A stretch of 53,280 nucleotides of DNA from Microcaldota archaeon (lineage in GTDB: Archaea > Micrarchaeota > Micrarchaeia > Micrarchaeales > CABMGC01): the NCBI GenBank assembly GCA_021848065.1, contig JAJZNA010000006.1, forward strand, positions 25,616 through 78,895, written 5' to 3'. Position 1 is the stretch's first letter. Every line of letters begins with the position of its first letter. Shown here one piece after another: positions 7,452 to 16,044 of the stretch. Position numbers and translations under genes: made by a program. The notes under the pieces are model-generated. The model made no database searches. It worked only from the letters and a program-made list of their open reading frames with translations, and was not told where the DNA came from.

Positions 7452-9458
7452 GTGGGGAATTTGAATTCGCTCGACAAGTATGACGGATATTTGGATGCTC
7501 TGCGCAGCTTGGGTGTGGCTGATGCCATTTCATCATCAGCAGAGCAGGATCTGCGGGAGGTGGCATTCCGGAGCATATTTTACTCTAGGCTGGACGAGCC
7601 CCAAAGGCATAATCCGCATGAGATGCTCCTTGATGGCGGCATAGACATAAGGGATGGGCACTTCCAGGACTATATGCTACTCCTCAGCTTGGACAAGATA
7701 GGCTTGCAACTCAAAGAGATGCAAAGAAGAGACATGCATATAGGTGACGTCACAGGAATGATGGAGGCGGCTTTTGGAAGCATGCTGGGGAGGTATAGCA
7801 ATAAGGGATACAGACAGTACACAAACAGGACAGGCGATACTGGAGTTTATGTCACGCTTGAGCCGCATCAGATCGGGGAAGAGCTCGAGTCCATAATAAA
7901 GGCATTCAATTCAAATGCGAATGACAACGCAGAGCTACTTTTGAATTCGCTTGTATTCTTCCTAGACTTCGTAAAATTGCACCCAAAGGAGAATGGAAAT
8001 GGGAGGCTGGCCCGATTGTTTTGCAATGGATATCTTACCGGAAATGGCATACTGCCAATGACGGTTGTGTCCTTGAAAGAGTCCAATGACATGTACCTCA
8101 GGAGCATAGGAGTTCAACACATGTCAGGATACATTGGGGGATTCCTTGGATGGGCAATAGTCTCGATGATTGGAAAGAGCAAGATCAGGGAGATACTGGA
8201 CAATGCGCCTCAACCGAGCCCCCATAATCCGCACGAAATAGAGCTGCATATAATATTATCAGTTCTTTCCAATGCCACGCTTGACAGGGATCGTGTGGGC
8301 AGGACTGCTGAATGGATGTATGAAAGGGGTGCTAAACTGGGGAACGAATCACTGAGACAGGCAGCATTGTGGATATCCACAATGACAAGGCTTGAAAACA
8401 CGCTTCTGGAAAAGGCAGTGTCCGAATGTGACGATGGCACGGTGGCTATGGGCTTGCTGTTAATGGAAATGCGTGACTATGACAGGTACGTTGACCATAT
8501 CAAAAAGATTGCGAAGTTTGGAGGAAACCATAGTAGAATGGCAGCCATCGGCATACTTGGAAGGCACGCTGGCGGTTTTGATGACGAATTGATAGAATGG
8601 GTAGTAAAAAACGAGCCCAATCCAAAGATAGTAGGATTGCTTGCCAGGGCATTGAGAGAGGTGGAAAGAGATAGAGCACTTGCCATAATAGAAAGGCTGA
8701 TGGGCAGGGACGAGGATGTTATAAGGTTCAATGCATACCGGTCCCAAATAGCCCTGGCAGAAGATGGCGAATTACCCAGGCTGATAAGGGCAAGCGTGGA
8801 GGTGGGCAGTGAAAGATTGGCAAAAGGGGTTATTGAAGTCGTAAGCGGCATGAGTAAGCTGGATACCCCAGGCGTCCCTGAAATCCTTTCTGAAGCGGCC
8901 AAGAGGAGAGGCGATATAAGAAAGGTGCTTCTTGGCGAGCTCCTTTTGAGCAGGCACGTTGACCCAGAATATGTGCACATGTGTTCACAGATAATGAAAG
9001 GGGATTATGATGCCATTGACAATGCTTACGCAACCTACCTTGTAGGCAGGGAGAAGGGGCTAGGATACATAAATAGCGAATTTGGAAGGGCCCCTTATGA
9101 TCCGGCAAGGAGTACTTTTGAGAACACTGCCACAATACTTGCATACGTAAAGGACCTTGGCGAAGGAAAAAATCCCCCTAGGATAAATGAGAGCGTGTTT
9201 AACGATCCAGATGCATTATTTGTATTGACCCTAGAGCTTTCAAGGAAGAGGGAGGATAAGGCAGTTTATGCTGAGCTTTCCAGAGTACTTGGCATTATTG
9301 AAGGCAGAAATGCCATGGAAGTTGCAATGCGCGGGCGCGATGTGGAAAGAGGAAGAAAATTCAGCAAGGCATTTGTGCTGCATGCAGCGAAAAGCTTTGG
9401 CTTTGATAAAGTGCATGTAAGTTCGAATGGAAAGCTGGGAAAGAAGGTCAGGATTTAG
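7452..9458 (+). CDS. Fic-domain protein with C-terminal alpha-solenoid
   Basis: Fic proteins transfer AMP or other phosphate-containing groups to hydroxyl side chains. The core motif HPKENGNGRLAR (His about 177) satisfies HPFx(D/E)GNGRxxR except that the Phe is Lys; the flap region is near residues 125-140. No clear (S/T)xxxE(G/N) inhibitory helix is visible, and no small antitoxin gene is adjacent. Residues about 260-640 are all-helical repeats resembling HEAT/ARM solenoids, perhaps for target recognition. Start is GTG 7452 or TTG 7461; GGTGGGG lies 4-5 nt before the TTG, favouring it. The next gene starts 12 bp downstream, so the two form an operon. Confidence 0.75.
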   Translation: MGNLNSLDKYDGYLDALRSLGVADAISSSAEQDLREVAFRSIFYSRLDEPQRHNPHEMLLDGGIDIRDGHFQDYMLLLSLDKIGLQLKEMQRRDMHIGDVTGMMEAAFGSMLGRYSNKGYRQYTNRTGDTGVYVTLEPHQIGEELESIIKAFNSNANDNAELLLNSLVFFLDFVKLHPKENGNGRLARLFCNGYLTGNGILPMTVVSLKESNDMYLRSIGVQHMSGYIGGFLGWAIVSMIGKSKIREILDNAPQPSPHNPHEIELHIILSVLSNATLDRDRVGRTAEWMYERGAKLGNESLRQAALWISTMTRLENTLLEKAVSECDDGTVAMGLLLMEMRDYDRYVDHIKKIAKFGGNHSRMAAIGILGRHAGGFDDELIEWVVKNEPNPKIVGLLARALREVERDRALAIIERLMGRDEDVIRFNAYRSQIALAEDGELPRLIRASVEVGSERLAKGVIEVVSGMSKLDTPGVPEILSEAAKRRGDIRKVLLGELLLSRHVDPEYVHMCSQIMKGDYDAIDNAYATYLVGREKGLGYINSEFGRAPYDPARSTFENTATILAYVKDLGEGKNPPRINESVFNDPDALFVLTLELSRKREDKAVYAELSRVLGIIEGRNAMEVAMRGRDVERGRKFSKAFVLHAAKSFGFDKVHVSSNGKLGKKVRI

Positions 9459-9470
9459 AAAGGTGGCATT

Positions 9471-10358
9471 ATGGCAAGAGTTGCATATCAAAGGGAAGGT
9501 GGTAAAAGCCTGGAGAATTTGAAGGCATGCGTGATGGTCGGCGTTGACAAGGATGGTGTTCTTGTAGATGATTCTAGGCTGCTTCATGAGAATAGATCAA
9601 GGGGATTCGAAGCGAATGGCTTGGAGTTCCCTTATAGTGTGCGCACAAATTATATGCTTGGAGGGATAAGCCACGCATACCATGGGGGCACACGGCCTAT
9701 AACCGCGCTGATTGCATTTGAAAAGGAACTGAAAAGGAATGGCCACAGTGCAGGCACTTCAAAGGAAGCAGAGTTGCTTAAGATCATACTTAGGGACGGA
9801 GCGGACATGGTATTTGACGGGCTTATAGAGAGGCATGTAGGAGAAGCGGAAAGAGAGCTTGCCAAGAGGATATATTGGTGGGATGGAGGGAGGTTCTTCA
9901 ATTCAGATGAAGCGGGGGAGTATGTTGTTCCTGTGCCGGGGGCGCGTGAGGCAGTATTGGGGCTTATGGACACGCTAATGGGAAATGTTGCAGTGGTTAC
10001 AAATGCGCATAGCGCAAAGATTGCACTGAGGGACCTGAGGGCATGTGGATTTTCAGAAAGGGAGATATCTTCAATCGTAATGGAAGTTGCGGCCAAGAAG
10101 CCCTCGCCTGAAGGCATATATAAGGCGCGTTTAAGGCTTGAGGAGAGGTCAGGAAAGGGCATACCGGGGCATAGTGTCGCATTCGCAGGCGATGCTGCAA
10201 TAGACATAACAACAGCAATAAAGGCAGGGGCAGTGCCGGTGGGGCTGCTTAGCGGCATGGGGCGCAGGAAGCATTTTATCTTAAGCGGCGCCCAGGTAGT
10301 CGTAGAGGACATAAGCGCCCTTGCCGCAGTATTAAGAAGGGATCATGGCTCGCAGTAG
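9471..10358 (+). CDS. HAD-superfamily hydrolase
   Basis: Predicted phosphatase or phosphotransferase. HAD motif I is VDKDGVLVDD (Asp26/Asp28), motif II VVTNA, motif III the Lys in KKPSPEGI and motif IV FAGDAAIDI. A large helical cap (residues about 40-150) separates motifs I and II, so this is a C1-capped, phosphoglycolate-phosphatase-like member. It starts 12 bp after the Fic gene with AAAGGTGGC as Shine-Dalgarno, so it is co-translated with it. Substrate unknown; its coupling to a nucleotidyl-transferring Fic enzyme hints at a shared process. Confidence 0.82.
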   Translation: MARVAYQREGGKSLENLKACVMVGVDKDGVLVDDSRLLHENRSRGFEANGLEFPYSVRTNYMLGGISHAYHGGTRPITALIAFEKELKRNGHSAGTSKEAELLKIILRDGADMVFDGLIERHVGEAERELAKRIYWWDGGRFFNSDEAGEYVVPVPGAREAVLGLMDTLMGNVAVVTNAHSAKIALRDLRACGFSEREISSIVMEVAAKKPSPEGIYKARLRLEERSGKGIPGHSVAFAGDAAIDITTAIKAGAVPVGLLSGMGRRKHFILSGAQVVVEDISALAAVLRRDHGSQ

Positions 10359-10408
10359 TGTTTTTAATCCTTTTAACAATAGTTACCATATAATTAAACA
10401 GTGTTTAA

Positions 10409-11689
10409 ATGGCATCACATGGAAAGCGACTCTTGAAGGCGGACGCGGAAGGTTTTGTGAGACCTGACTATAATGGGCATTCACTTGTGAATGTGGCTAA
10501 TTCCGTATCCATGCTGCTAGGAGGTACGCCCACTGGAATTCCACTCGATGAATCATTATACAAAGACGCAATAGATGTGCATGGGATAAAAAAAGTAGTT
10601 ATGATAGTGCTTGACGGCTTTGGCTACGAGATGCTACTTGACGCAAAAAACGCCCCGTTCTTCAGGAAGTTTGCAAAGGCAGGGGTATTGAAACCCATAA
10701 CAACCGGTTTCCCTTCCACTACTGCGGCATCCATAACTACAATAAACACCGGACTTACGCCGCAGGAACATGGGCTACCGGAGTGGGTGATATACCTTAA
10801 TGAAATCTCAATGTTGGTTAACTCATTGCCATTCACATCAGTTGTAGGCAACGAACAGCTTGCCAGAAGGGGAGTGGATCCCAGTGTTCTGTATGGGGGC
10901 ACAACAATCTACCAGAAATTGAAGAGGCAAGGAATACCTTCGATAGCCTTCATGCACAAATCGCTTGTAAATACAGCCTACACAAAAATCATGCGCAAGG
11001 GAAGCGTTGCGCAGGGGTTCGCCAATGCTTCGGATGGAATACTTGAACTTGGAAGAAAGCTCGGATCGATAAAAGGCAGGGCTTACATAAATTTCTACGT
11101 GGATAACATAGACTCCGCTACACATTTTTACGGACCAAAAACAGACCAGTCTAGGGCGGCTATAGAATCGCTTTCATGCCTGTTCGAGAAGGAGCTTGTA
11201 AACAAAGTGTCAGCGAAGGTTGCAGAAGAAACCTTGATAATCCTAACGGCGGATCACGGCCACATAGGCGTTGATGGACAAAGGACACTTTTCCTCAACA
11301 ATGACCGCAAGCTTGCAGGCATGTTCAAGAAGGGGAGCGACGGTAAGCCCATAAATCCCAGCGGAAGCGCCAGAGATGTGTTTCTTAATGTTGAAGATAA
11401 GCATATTGATGAGGCATGCGACCACCTCTCTCTCAGGCTAAAAGGAATTGCCAAGGTCATGAAAACTGAGGACGCGATATCTTCCGGGCTGTTTGGCACA
11501 GGGAAGATAAGCGGCAGGTTCAGGAACAGGGTGGGCAATATACTGCTCCTGCCTTATGGAAATGGAAGGGTATGGTATGAACACGTTAAGGGCATGAAGT
11601 CGGTGCACAAAGGCGAGCATGGGGGGCTTAGCAGCAGTGAGATGCTCATACCGCTTGCTATGGCAAGACTTTCAGATCTGAAACAGTAG
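10409..11689 (+). CDS. Type I phosphodiesterase / nucleotide pyrophosphatase family
   Basis: Alkaline-phosphatase-fold metalloenzyme. Visible sites: first metal Asp in IVLDGFGYE, the nucleophile Thr in GFPSTTAAS followed by TGLTPQEHG as in NPP phosphodiesterases, second site Asp-His in LTADHGH and a His in KGEHGGL near the C-terminus. Length 426 aa is normal. No signal peptide is visible, so it acts in the cytoplasm. A TATA-like ATATAATTAAAC about 20 bp upstream of the ATG suggests its own leaderless promoter, although it is only 50 bp after the HAD gene. Substrate unknown: could be nucleotide diphosphates, phospholipids or PglZ-like targets. Confidence 0.85.
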   Translation: MASHGKRLLKADAEGFVRPDYNGHSLVNVANSVSMLLGGTPTGIPLDESLYKDAIDVHGIKKVVMIVLDGFGYEMLLDAKNAPFFRKFAKAGVLKPITTGFPSTTAASITTINTGLTPQEHGLPEWVIYLNEISMLVNSLPFTSVVGNEQLARRGVDPSVLYGGTTIYQKLKRQGIPSIAFMHKSLVNTAYTKIMRKGSVAQGFANASDGILELGRKLGSIKGRAYINFYVDNIDSATHFYGPKTDQSRAAIESLSCLFEKELVNKVSAKVAEETLIILTADHGHIGVDGQRTLFLNNDRKLAGMFKKGSDGKPINPSGSARDVFLNVEDKHIDEACDHLSLRLKGIAKVMKTEDAISSGLFGTGKISGRFRNRVGNILLLPYGNGRVWYEHVKGMKSVHKGEHGGLSSSEMLIPLAMARLSDLKQ

Positions 11690-11712
11690 GCGCTCCGATA
11701 CAAAGTATTGCG

Positions 11713-12390
11713 TCATCGTCCCAACAGCCTTAGCACAGCATCGGGCTTGTTGCTTGTTATCGAATCTATCCCCATTGAGACCATGCCCTTTATATGATTG
11801 GGATCATCAACGACCCACGCAGAAACGGTCTTCCCATGGCTTTGTAGTAGATCCACCGTTTTCTTGTCGATAGTATCGTATTTTATTGCAAGGCGGTCAG
11901 CCTTGGCAGAGTCAACAACATCTAGCACATTCAAGGGCAGCCCCTCAAGCAGGACGCCGGTCTTTACATCGGGGCATATGCTCTTTGCAGTTAGAACCCG
12001 TGAATGCCAGAAAGAGATTAAGAAAAAGTTGTTCGGATCGTAGCGCTTTATCAGTTTTGCAACAGCGGTCTCGGTGCCTTCCCCTTTGAGCTCTATCTGC
12101 AGAGTAACTTTGCCATATGCAAGGTCTATGACTTCCTGGAGAGTTGGTACCTGCTCCCCTTGAGCAATGCGCAACTTCTGTATCTGGCCCAATTGAAGAT
12201 CCCTTATCATGCCAGTGCCATCAGTGGTACGATCTACACTCGGGTCATGAATTACAACAACCTCTTTGTCCCTTGTAAGGTGGACATCCATCTCTATTGC
12301 ATCCACGCCCATCTTGATTGCTAGCCCGAAGGATTTCAGAGTGTTCTCTGGCGCATACGCAGGCGCGCCGCGATGTCCAGTCACTTCCAT
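11713..12390 (-). CDS. Glycerophosphodiester phosphodiesterase
   Basis: TIM-barrel enzyme that cleaves glycerophosphodiesters to glycerol phosphate and an alcohol. Conserved residues: GHRGAPAYAPENT at the N-terminus, EMDVHLTRD with Glu/Asp for the metal, the catalytic HDPSVDRTTDG and IELKG. The 225-residue cytoplasmic form has no signal peptide. In archaea with ether lipids, substrates may be lipid headgroup derivatives. It converges on the phosphodiesterase gene. Confidence 0.94.
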   Translation of the reverse strand: MEVTGHRGAPAYAPENTLKSFGLAIKMGVDAIEMDVHLTRDKEVVVIHDPSVDRTTDGTGMIRDLQLGQIQKLRIAQGEQVPTLQEVIDLAYGKVTLQIELKGEGTETAVAKLIKRYDPNNFFLISFWHSRVLTAKSICPDVKTGVLLEGLPLNVLDVVDSAKADRLAIKYDTIDKKTVDLLQSHGKTVSAWVVDDPNHIKGMVSMGIDSITSNKPDAVLRLLGR

Positions 12391-12558
12391 GATGGTTTAA
12401 TGCAGAATTACCCTTATAATCCAGCCACATTGGCGCGGAGATGCACAGTGCCTAGCCATCTGAAACATGGGGCTACCTGGCGCTTTGGAATTATGGGCGG
12501 AGGGGTAGTGCAGCCCATGGCTACGCCACAATTACAGTTGGATGTGCAGTCTTCAAGG
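12391..12558. other. Intergenic, nothing recognised
   Basis: 168 bp between two same-strand genes. A 73-codon plus-strand ORF overlaps it but has no family features, and no tRNA or hairpin of note was found. Confidence 0.4.
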
Positions 12559-13212
12559 TCATGCAGAGCCTACCTTGAGCACATGCTCAAGTAGGACCTC
12601 CTCAGGCTGGGCCCCTTCAAGATGAACTGAGTCGTTTATTACAATCCTCGGGACGCCCATAACCCCATATTGCTGGGAAAGTTCCATAAATTCCTGCGCC
12701 TCTATCATGCTCCCATGTATCAGGTTATTTTCGATTGCAAACTGGTGGGCAAGCCTCACTGCCATTGGACAGTATGGGCATGATGGTGTCACAAAGACCT
12801 TTATGTCTACAGGGTTCTTCACTGATTTCAGCTTCTCTTTTGTAGCCTCTGATAGGCGCGTAGAGCCTCTTGATGCATCAACTATGTCCTCTATAAGCGA
12901 AGAGAACTCATATCCAGAGGGGATTCCGAAATATGCAACATTGTATATCTTTTTGCCACCTACTATTAGTGCAGGCACCTTGTCCACTCCCAGGAACTTC
13001 GCCTCCTTTTGACTTTTCCCTATTTCGTATGTTGTAAGCTTTATTCTGCTGTCTATAGACGACAATTCTTTTACCAATTCCATAGTGGCGCTGCAGAACT
13101 GGCATTTTGCATCGGATGGATCATAAAACAGCATGAGATTCACCTCGCCAGACATGCCCTTTGAGAATGTCTCGGTTATCTGTTTTCGCGTTTCTTCGTT
13201 TATGAAGGCCAT
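12559..13212 (-). CDS. Protein disulfide oxidoreductase (double glutaredoxin-like)
   Basis: Two thioredoxin folds in tandem as in archaeal Pdo/PDO proteins that form, reduce or isomerise cytoplasmic disulfides. The N-terminal half carries CQFC (about residue 37) and the C-terminal half CPYC (about residue 147); each half has its cis-proline region (VPALIV and VPRIVI). Both CxxC motifs are intact. Length 217 aa fits. Upstream lie a PadR regulator and a GCS2-family ligase, making a thiol-related neighbourhood. Confidence 0.92.
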   Translation of the reverse strand: MAFINEETRKQITETFSKGMSGEVNLMLFYDPSDAKCQFCSATMELVKELSSIDSRIKLTTYEIGKSQKEAKFLGVDKVPALIVGGKKIYNVAYFGIPSGYEFSSLIEDIVDASRGSTRLSEATKEKLKSVKNPVDIKVFVTPSCPYCPMAVRLAHQFAIENNLIHGSMIEAQEFMELSQQYGVMGVPRIVINDSVHLEGAQPEEVLLEHVLKVGSA

Positions 13213-13240
13213 ATTCTATCAACTATAATAATGAAAGATA

Positions 13241-13600
13241 TCAACTGAACAATTTTCTCAATCTGGCCATGCTGCCAAACCATTCTGCTTCGAACTTGCG
13301 ATAGTTCTTCACAGCATCTTCGCCCTTCTTTGTTATGCAGTATTTGCGTTGTGCCTTTTCCCCTGAAGCAGTGGCATTGAGCGGCTTTGTGTATCCGTTT
13401 TGGCTTAGCCAATCCAGGGAAGGATAGATTGCGGATGCGCCTGGGCGCCATATGCCATCGGATTTGCTAGATATCTCGTGCATTATCTCAAACCCATGCA
13501 TGGGCTTTTTGGATATGAGAAACAACAGGTAAGGCTTTAGCATTCCCTGCGGCATCATATTGACCTTGAATGGCCCGCATGTGCAGTATCCGTTTGGCAT
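13241..13600 (-). CDS. PadR family transcriptional regulator
   Basis: Winged-helix repressor. The PadR-type core runs from MLKPYLLFLISKKPMHGFEI through AIYPSLDWLSQNGYTKP to the wing YCITKKGEDAV. The C-terminal dimerisation helix is short (total 119 aa), as in the PadR-s2 subgroup. The N-terminus has an unusual CTCG pair of cysteines (residues 6 and 8) before the DNA-binding domain, which could bind metal or sense redox state (inference). Its promoter carries a strong inverted repeat, so it is probably autoregulated. The disulfide oxidoreductase lies 28 bp downstream and is likely in the same operon. Confidence 0.9.
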   Translation of the reverse strand: MPNGYCTCGPFKVNMMPQGMLKPYLLFLISKKPMHGFEIMHEISSKSDGIWRPGASAIYPSLDWLSQNGYTKPLNATASGEKAQRKYCITKKGEDAVKNYRKFEAEWFGSMARLRKLFS

Positions 13601-13611
13601 TTTATCAGCAA

Positions 13612-13641
13612 TATATCAGAACTGATATAAGAACTGATATA
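13612..13641. promoter_or_regulatory. Likely PadR operator
   Basis: A perfect 8-2-8 inverted repeat (TATATCAG-AA-CTGATATA, 13612-13629) is followed by a second half site; seen another way, the 12-mer AGAACTGATATA is repeated in tandem at 13618-13629 and 13630-13641. A further TATCAG half site lies at 13603-13608. A TATA-like TTTATATA on the minus strand overlaps its upstream edge, so a bound repressor would block the padR transcription start. Confidence 0.75.
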
Positions 13642-13702
13642 TAAAGCTTGCCAAAGAGGCAGGTATGCCTGCCATCGATTCGCAGTTTGGCCACGCCACA
13701 CG

Positions 13703-15133
13703 TCAGGCAGCAACAAGTTTTGGATCGAACCTGTGCAGCTCGATAAACTTGCGCATCCCTTCTTCGCTTATATCCTCTTCGGAAGATCTCACTAGGCTGA
13801 GATAGACTTCAATGCTTCGAGTAGCAGGATTTATCTTGTTTGAGAGATTGTGTTCAAGCGGCGCCAGATAGGAAGTTTCTTCCCCTATTGCGATCAGGCC
13901 TTTTCGCGCAATCTCAAGCATCTTTGCTGCTACATCGGTTATTGGAGTGTTTCCAAGCTTGGAATCCAAGCCATTCTTCTGCACATTCAGTCTTGCTTCA
14001 GAGAGCTGCTTTTGCGTGAAAGCGCCCAGGTACTCTTCAGCCTCTGTGCTGTTGGCTGCGAGTCCCAATGCCACGGAATTTATGGCCATTATCATATCGA
14101 TGTTGGGTTGGAATGGGCAGCACCTAAGCTCTACCGTGCCAAAGACGCTCTTAAGCCGGGCTTCCCACCATAGAGTGCCCTCCAGGAAGGCCATATCAGT
14201 TGGGGTTATGCGTATTTTAGTTGCGCTACCATCCTTCAGGTTATGCACTTCCACGTACTGCCCCAGATATTTGGCCATTGGTTCCTTGAGGCCTGGATCC
14301 GCAAAGCGGAACTCCTCACCACGCCTTGCAGTAAGTATGGGACTGAATTGGAGCATACGGTCAAAGTAAACGGGCACAGAATCGAACCTTTCTGCTATAC
14401 CCACCCGTCGTGCATCAATCTTGCCTGACTTTACCAACGAATCCCAGCCGCGTCTTCCGAATTCCACATGTTCAGTCATCTTGCCTTCCACTATTGCGGA
14501 GTTTGCTGTGAGAGCCTGCAGCGCAGGGGAGAAGCCATTGAGGGCATTTGATACTGTTGGAGCCTCCCCACGCGTGACCTCCACATGGCATTGTGCCGCG
14601 GCATTCATTGAGTTGATGCCCAGATGCTCCCCGAAGATTTCCAAGAAGGTCAAGTATCTGCCTTTTGGCATTACTAGCTTAGGCTCTGGTGAGGCATATG
14701 GCTGTATCCCCAGACCCAGTACATACATGCCGCTCTTCTCGGCCACATCGCACACTGTGCTTAGAGTCTCCCTCAGCCTCTCTTCGGCTTTGCGAAGAGT
14801 GGGCGAAGGAGTAACTGACGCCTCTATCTGCCCCGTCCCCACATCAGTAGATATGCAAGCATTGTATCCGCCGATCTTCTTGGATACGGATGTGCAGCAC
14901 ACCATCCACCGCCCATCTATGAACAAGTATCCATAGTTCTTTTGCCATCCGTTCCGCATTCTGGCAATATTTTCCAGAAATTGGACAGTCTGCCTGGCCG
15001 TTGGAGGCTTCAGCGTTTCCCTATCCACAGCTATGCATTCTATTTCCGGGCCTATCAGCCTGACTTGAAGCTCCTCCTTGAAACCCGCTAGGTATTTTTG
15101 CAGAAGACGGTCTCTGGTAGCCAATTTTTGCAT
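13703..15133 (-). CDS. GCS2-family glutamate-cysteine ligase-like protein
   Basis: Belongs to the GCS2 superfamily (plant/proteobacterial GshA, EgtA and related ligases) that joins the gamma-carboxyl of glutamate to an amine, usually cysteine. Visible landmarks are GPEIECIAVD near the N-terminus, QIEASVTPSPT, NAAAQCHVEV and TLWWEARLKSVFGTVELRCC, which match the glutamate/ATP/metal-binding core. Length 476 aa is like EgtA/plant-type enzymes. Product could be gamma-glutamylcysteine, the thiol of haloarchaea; ergothioneine-type or other amine acceptors cannot be excluded. A TATA-like TTAAATATG about 30 bp upstream of the ATG suggests a leaderless transcript. Confidence 0.82.
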   Translation of the reverse strand: MQKLATRDRLLQKYLAGFKEELQVRLIGPEIECIAVDRETLKPPTARQTVQFLENIARMRNGWQKNYGYLFIDGRWMVCCTSVSKKIGGYNACISTDVGTGQIEASVTPSPTLRKAEERLRETLSTVCDVAEKSGMYVLGLGIQPYASPEPKLVMPKGRYLTFLEIFGEHLGINSMNAAAQCHVEVTRGEAPTVSNALNGFSPALQALTANSAIVEGKMTEHVEFGRRGWDSLVKSGKIDARRVGIAERFDSVPVYFDRMLQFSPILTARRGEEFRFADPGLKEPMAKYLGQYVEVHNLKDGSATKIRITPTDMAFLEGTLWWEARLKSVFGTVELRCCPFQPNIDMIMAINSVALGLAANSTEAEEYLGAFTQKQLSEARLNVQKNGLDSKLGNTPITDVAAKMLEIARKGLIAIGEETSYLAPLEHNLSNKINPATRSIEVYLSLVRSSEEDISEEGMRKFIELHRFDPKLVAA

Positions 15134-15176
15134 GAAGGACTGGTTGATGCCGCATATTTAAGGGTTATGGCCCAAG

Positions 15177-15194
15177 TTATTCCTTAAGGAATAA
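15177..15194. promoter_or_regulatory. 18-bp perfect palindrome upstream of the ligase promoter
   Basis: TTATTCCTTAAGGAATAA reads the same on both strands. It lies 44 bp upstream of the ligase ATG and about 12 bp upstream of its TATA box, the usual place for an archaeal regulator that acts at the BRE/TATA edge. Confidence 0.6.
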
Positions 15195-15329
15195 TCACGC
15201 CTTTCGTCTGCAAAATTATGAAAGGATATGCATTGTAATAAACGATAAGGCAATGGATGAATGGGCTGTTTGCTATTTTCATCTGAGAAAAGATGCTGAA
15301 TAAAAGTTTATGACAAGTACAGGTCAGAA

Positions 15330-15400
15330 TGGGCCCGCGGAGAATCGAACTCCGGTCTCCGCCGTGTGAAGGCGATGTCTTACCATTGGACTACGAGCCC
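15330..15400 (-). tRNA. tRNA-Val(CAC)
   Basis: Complete 71-nt cloverleaf: acceptor GGGCTCG/CGGGCCC, D arm GTCC/GGAC-like, anticodon stem TCGCC/GGCGG with loop TTCACAC giving anticodon CAC, T arm CGGAG-TTCGATT-CTCCG and discriminator A. CCA is not encoded. No intron. An A+T-rich TATA-like stretch lies about 20-25 bp upstream on the minus strand. Confidence 0.95.
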
Positions 15401-15446
15401 GTGCAGATTAAAATAATAGTATAGATAATTAATACATGTGGTATGA

Positions 15447-15992
15447 TTGCCTACAATATATTACACGGGAAAGGGGGATGACGGCACTACCGGCCTACTT
15501 GCAGAAGGCAGGCTTGGAAAGGAAGACGTTCTTGTGGAGGCGCTTGGAGACCTGGACGAGCTTAACAGCACTATGGGCATAGCCATGGCATATGTGAAGG
15601 ATGAGAAGGTGAGCGCGCAGCTTGGGATGATTCAAAACGACATATTCATACTTGGCGCAAATCTCGCCGCTGTGGCAAACACAAAGATGCAGAAGCGGCA
15701 GTTGGGCGATGAGCCTGTACAAAGGCTTGAGAGGGACATAAAGGAATTGGGAGAGATGGCGCCAGAGCTAAAGGAGTTTGTCCTGCCGGGAGGCAGCGAG
15801 GCTGGGGCACACCTTCACCTGGCAAGGGCGGTCTGCAGGAGGGCCGAAAGGAAGCTCGTGGCAGCCAGCAGGAAGTATGCTATGGAAAAAGATGCGATAG
15901 CGTACCTAAACAGGCTTTCGTCATACCTATTTGCTGCTGCGCGCTATGCCAACGCAAAGGACGGCGCTTCTGAGGCGCACCCCACATACTGA
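15447..15992 (+). CDS. Cob(I)alamin adenosyltransferase, PduO/MMAB type
   Basis: Transfers adenosyl from ATP to cobalt of corrinoids to give adenosylcobalamin. Motifs: N-terminal TGKGDDGTTGL (ATP-binding), LDELNS, RAVCRRAERK and LNRLSSYLFAAAR near the C-terminus. Length 181 aa matches the family. Start is a TTG at 15447, giving the usual MPTIYYTGKGD N-terminus. It is a single gene here with no other cobalamin genes nearby, suggesting use in salvage for a B12-dependent enzyme such as ribonucleotide reductase (inference). Confidence 0.94.
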   Translation: MPTIYYTGKGDDGTTGLLAEGRLGKEDVLVEALGDLDELNSTMGIAMAYVKDEKVSAQLGMIQNDIFILGANLAAVANTKMQKRQLGDEPVQRLERDIKELGEMAPELKEFVLPGGSEAGAHLHLARAVCRRAERKLVAASRKYAMEKDAIAYLNRLSSYLFAAARYANAKDGASEAHPTY

Positions 15993-16044
15993 AAAGTACT
16001 ACTTATAAAAGCTTGGAAGGTGGAATACTGGATAGAGTGTTAAT

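Noticed and set aside
12373-12594. 73-aa plus-strand ORF between GDPD and the disulfide oxidoreductase
   Set aside because: It overlaps both neighbouring genes on the other strand, has no family features and no promoter or Shine-Dalgarno.
13947-14369. 140-aa and other long ORFs antisense to the GCS2 ligase
   Set aside because: Typical shadow frames of a long coding gene; no recognisable domain.
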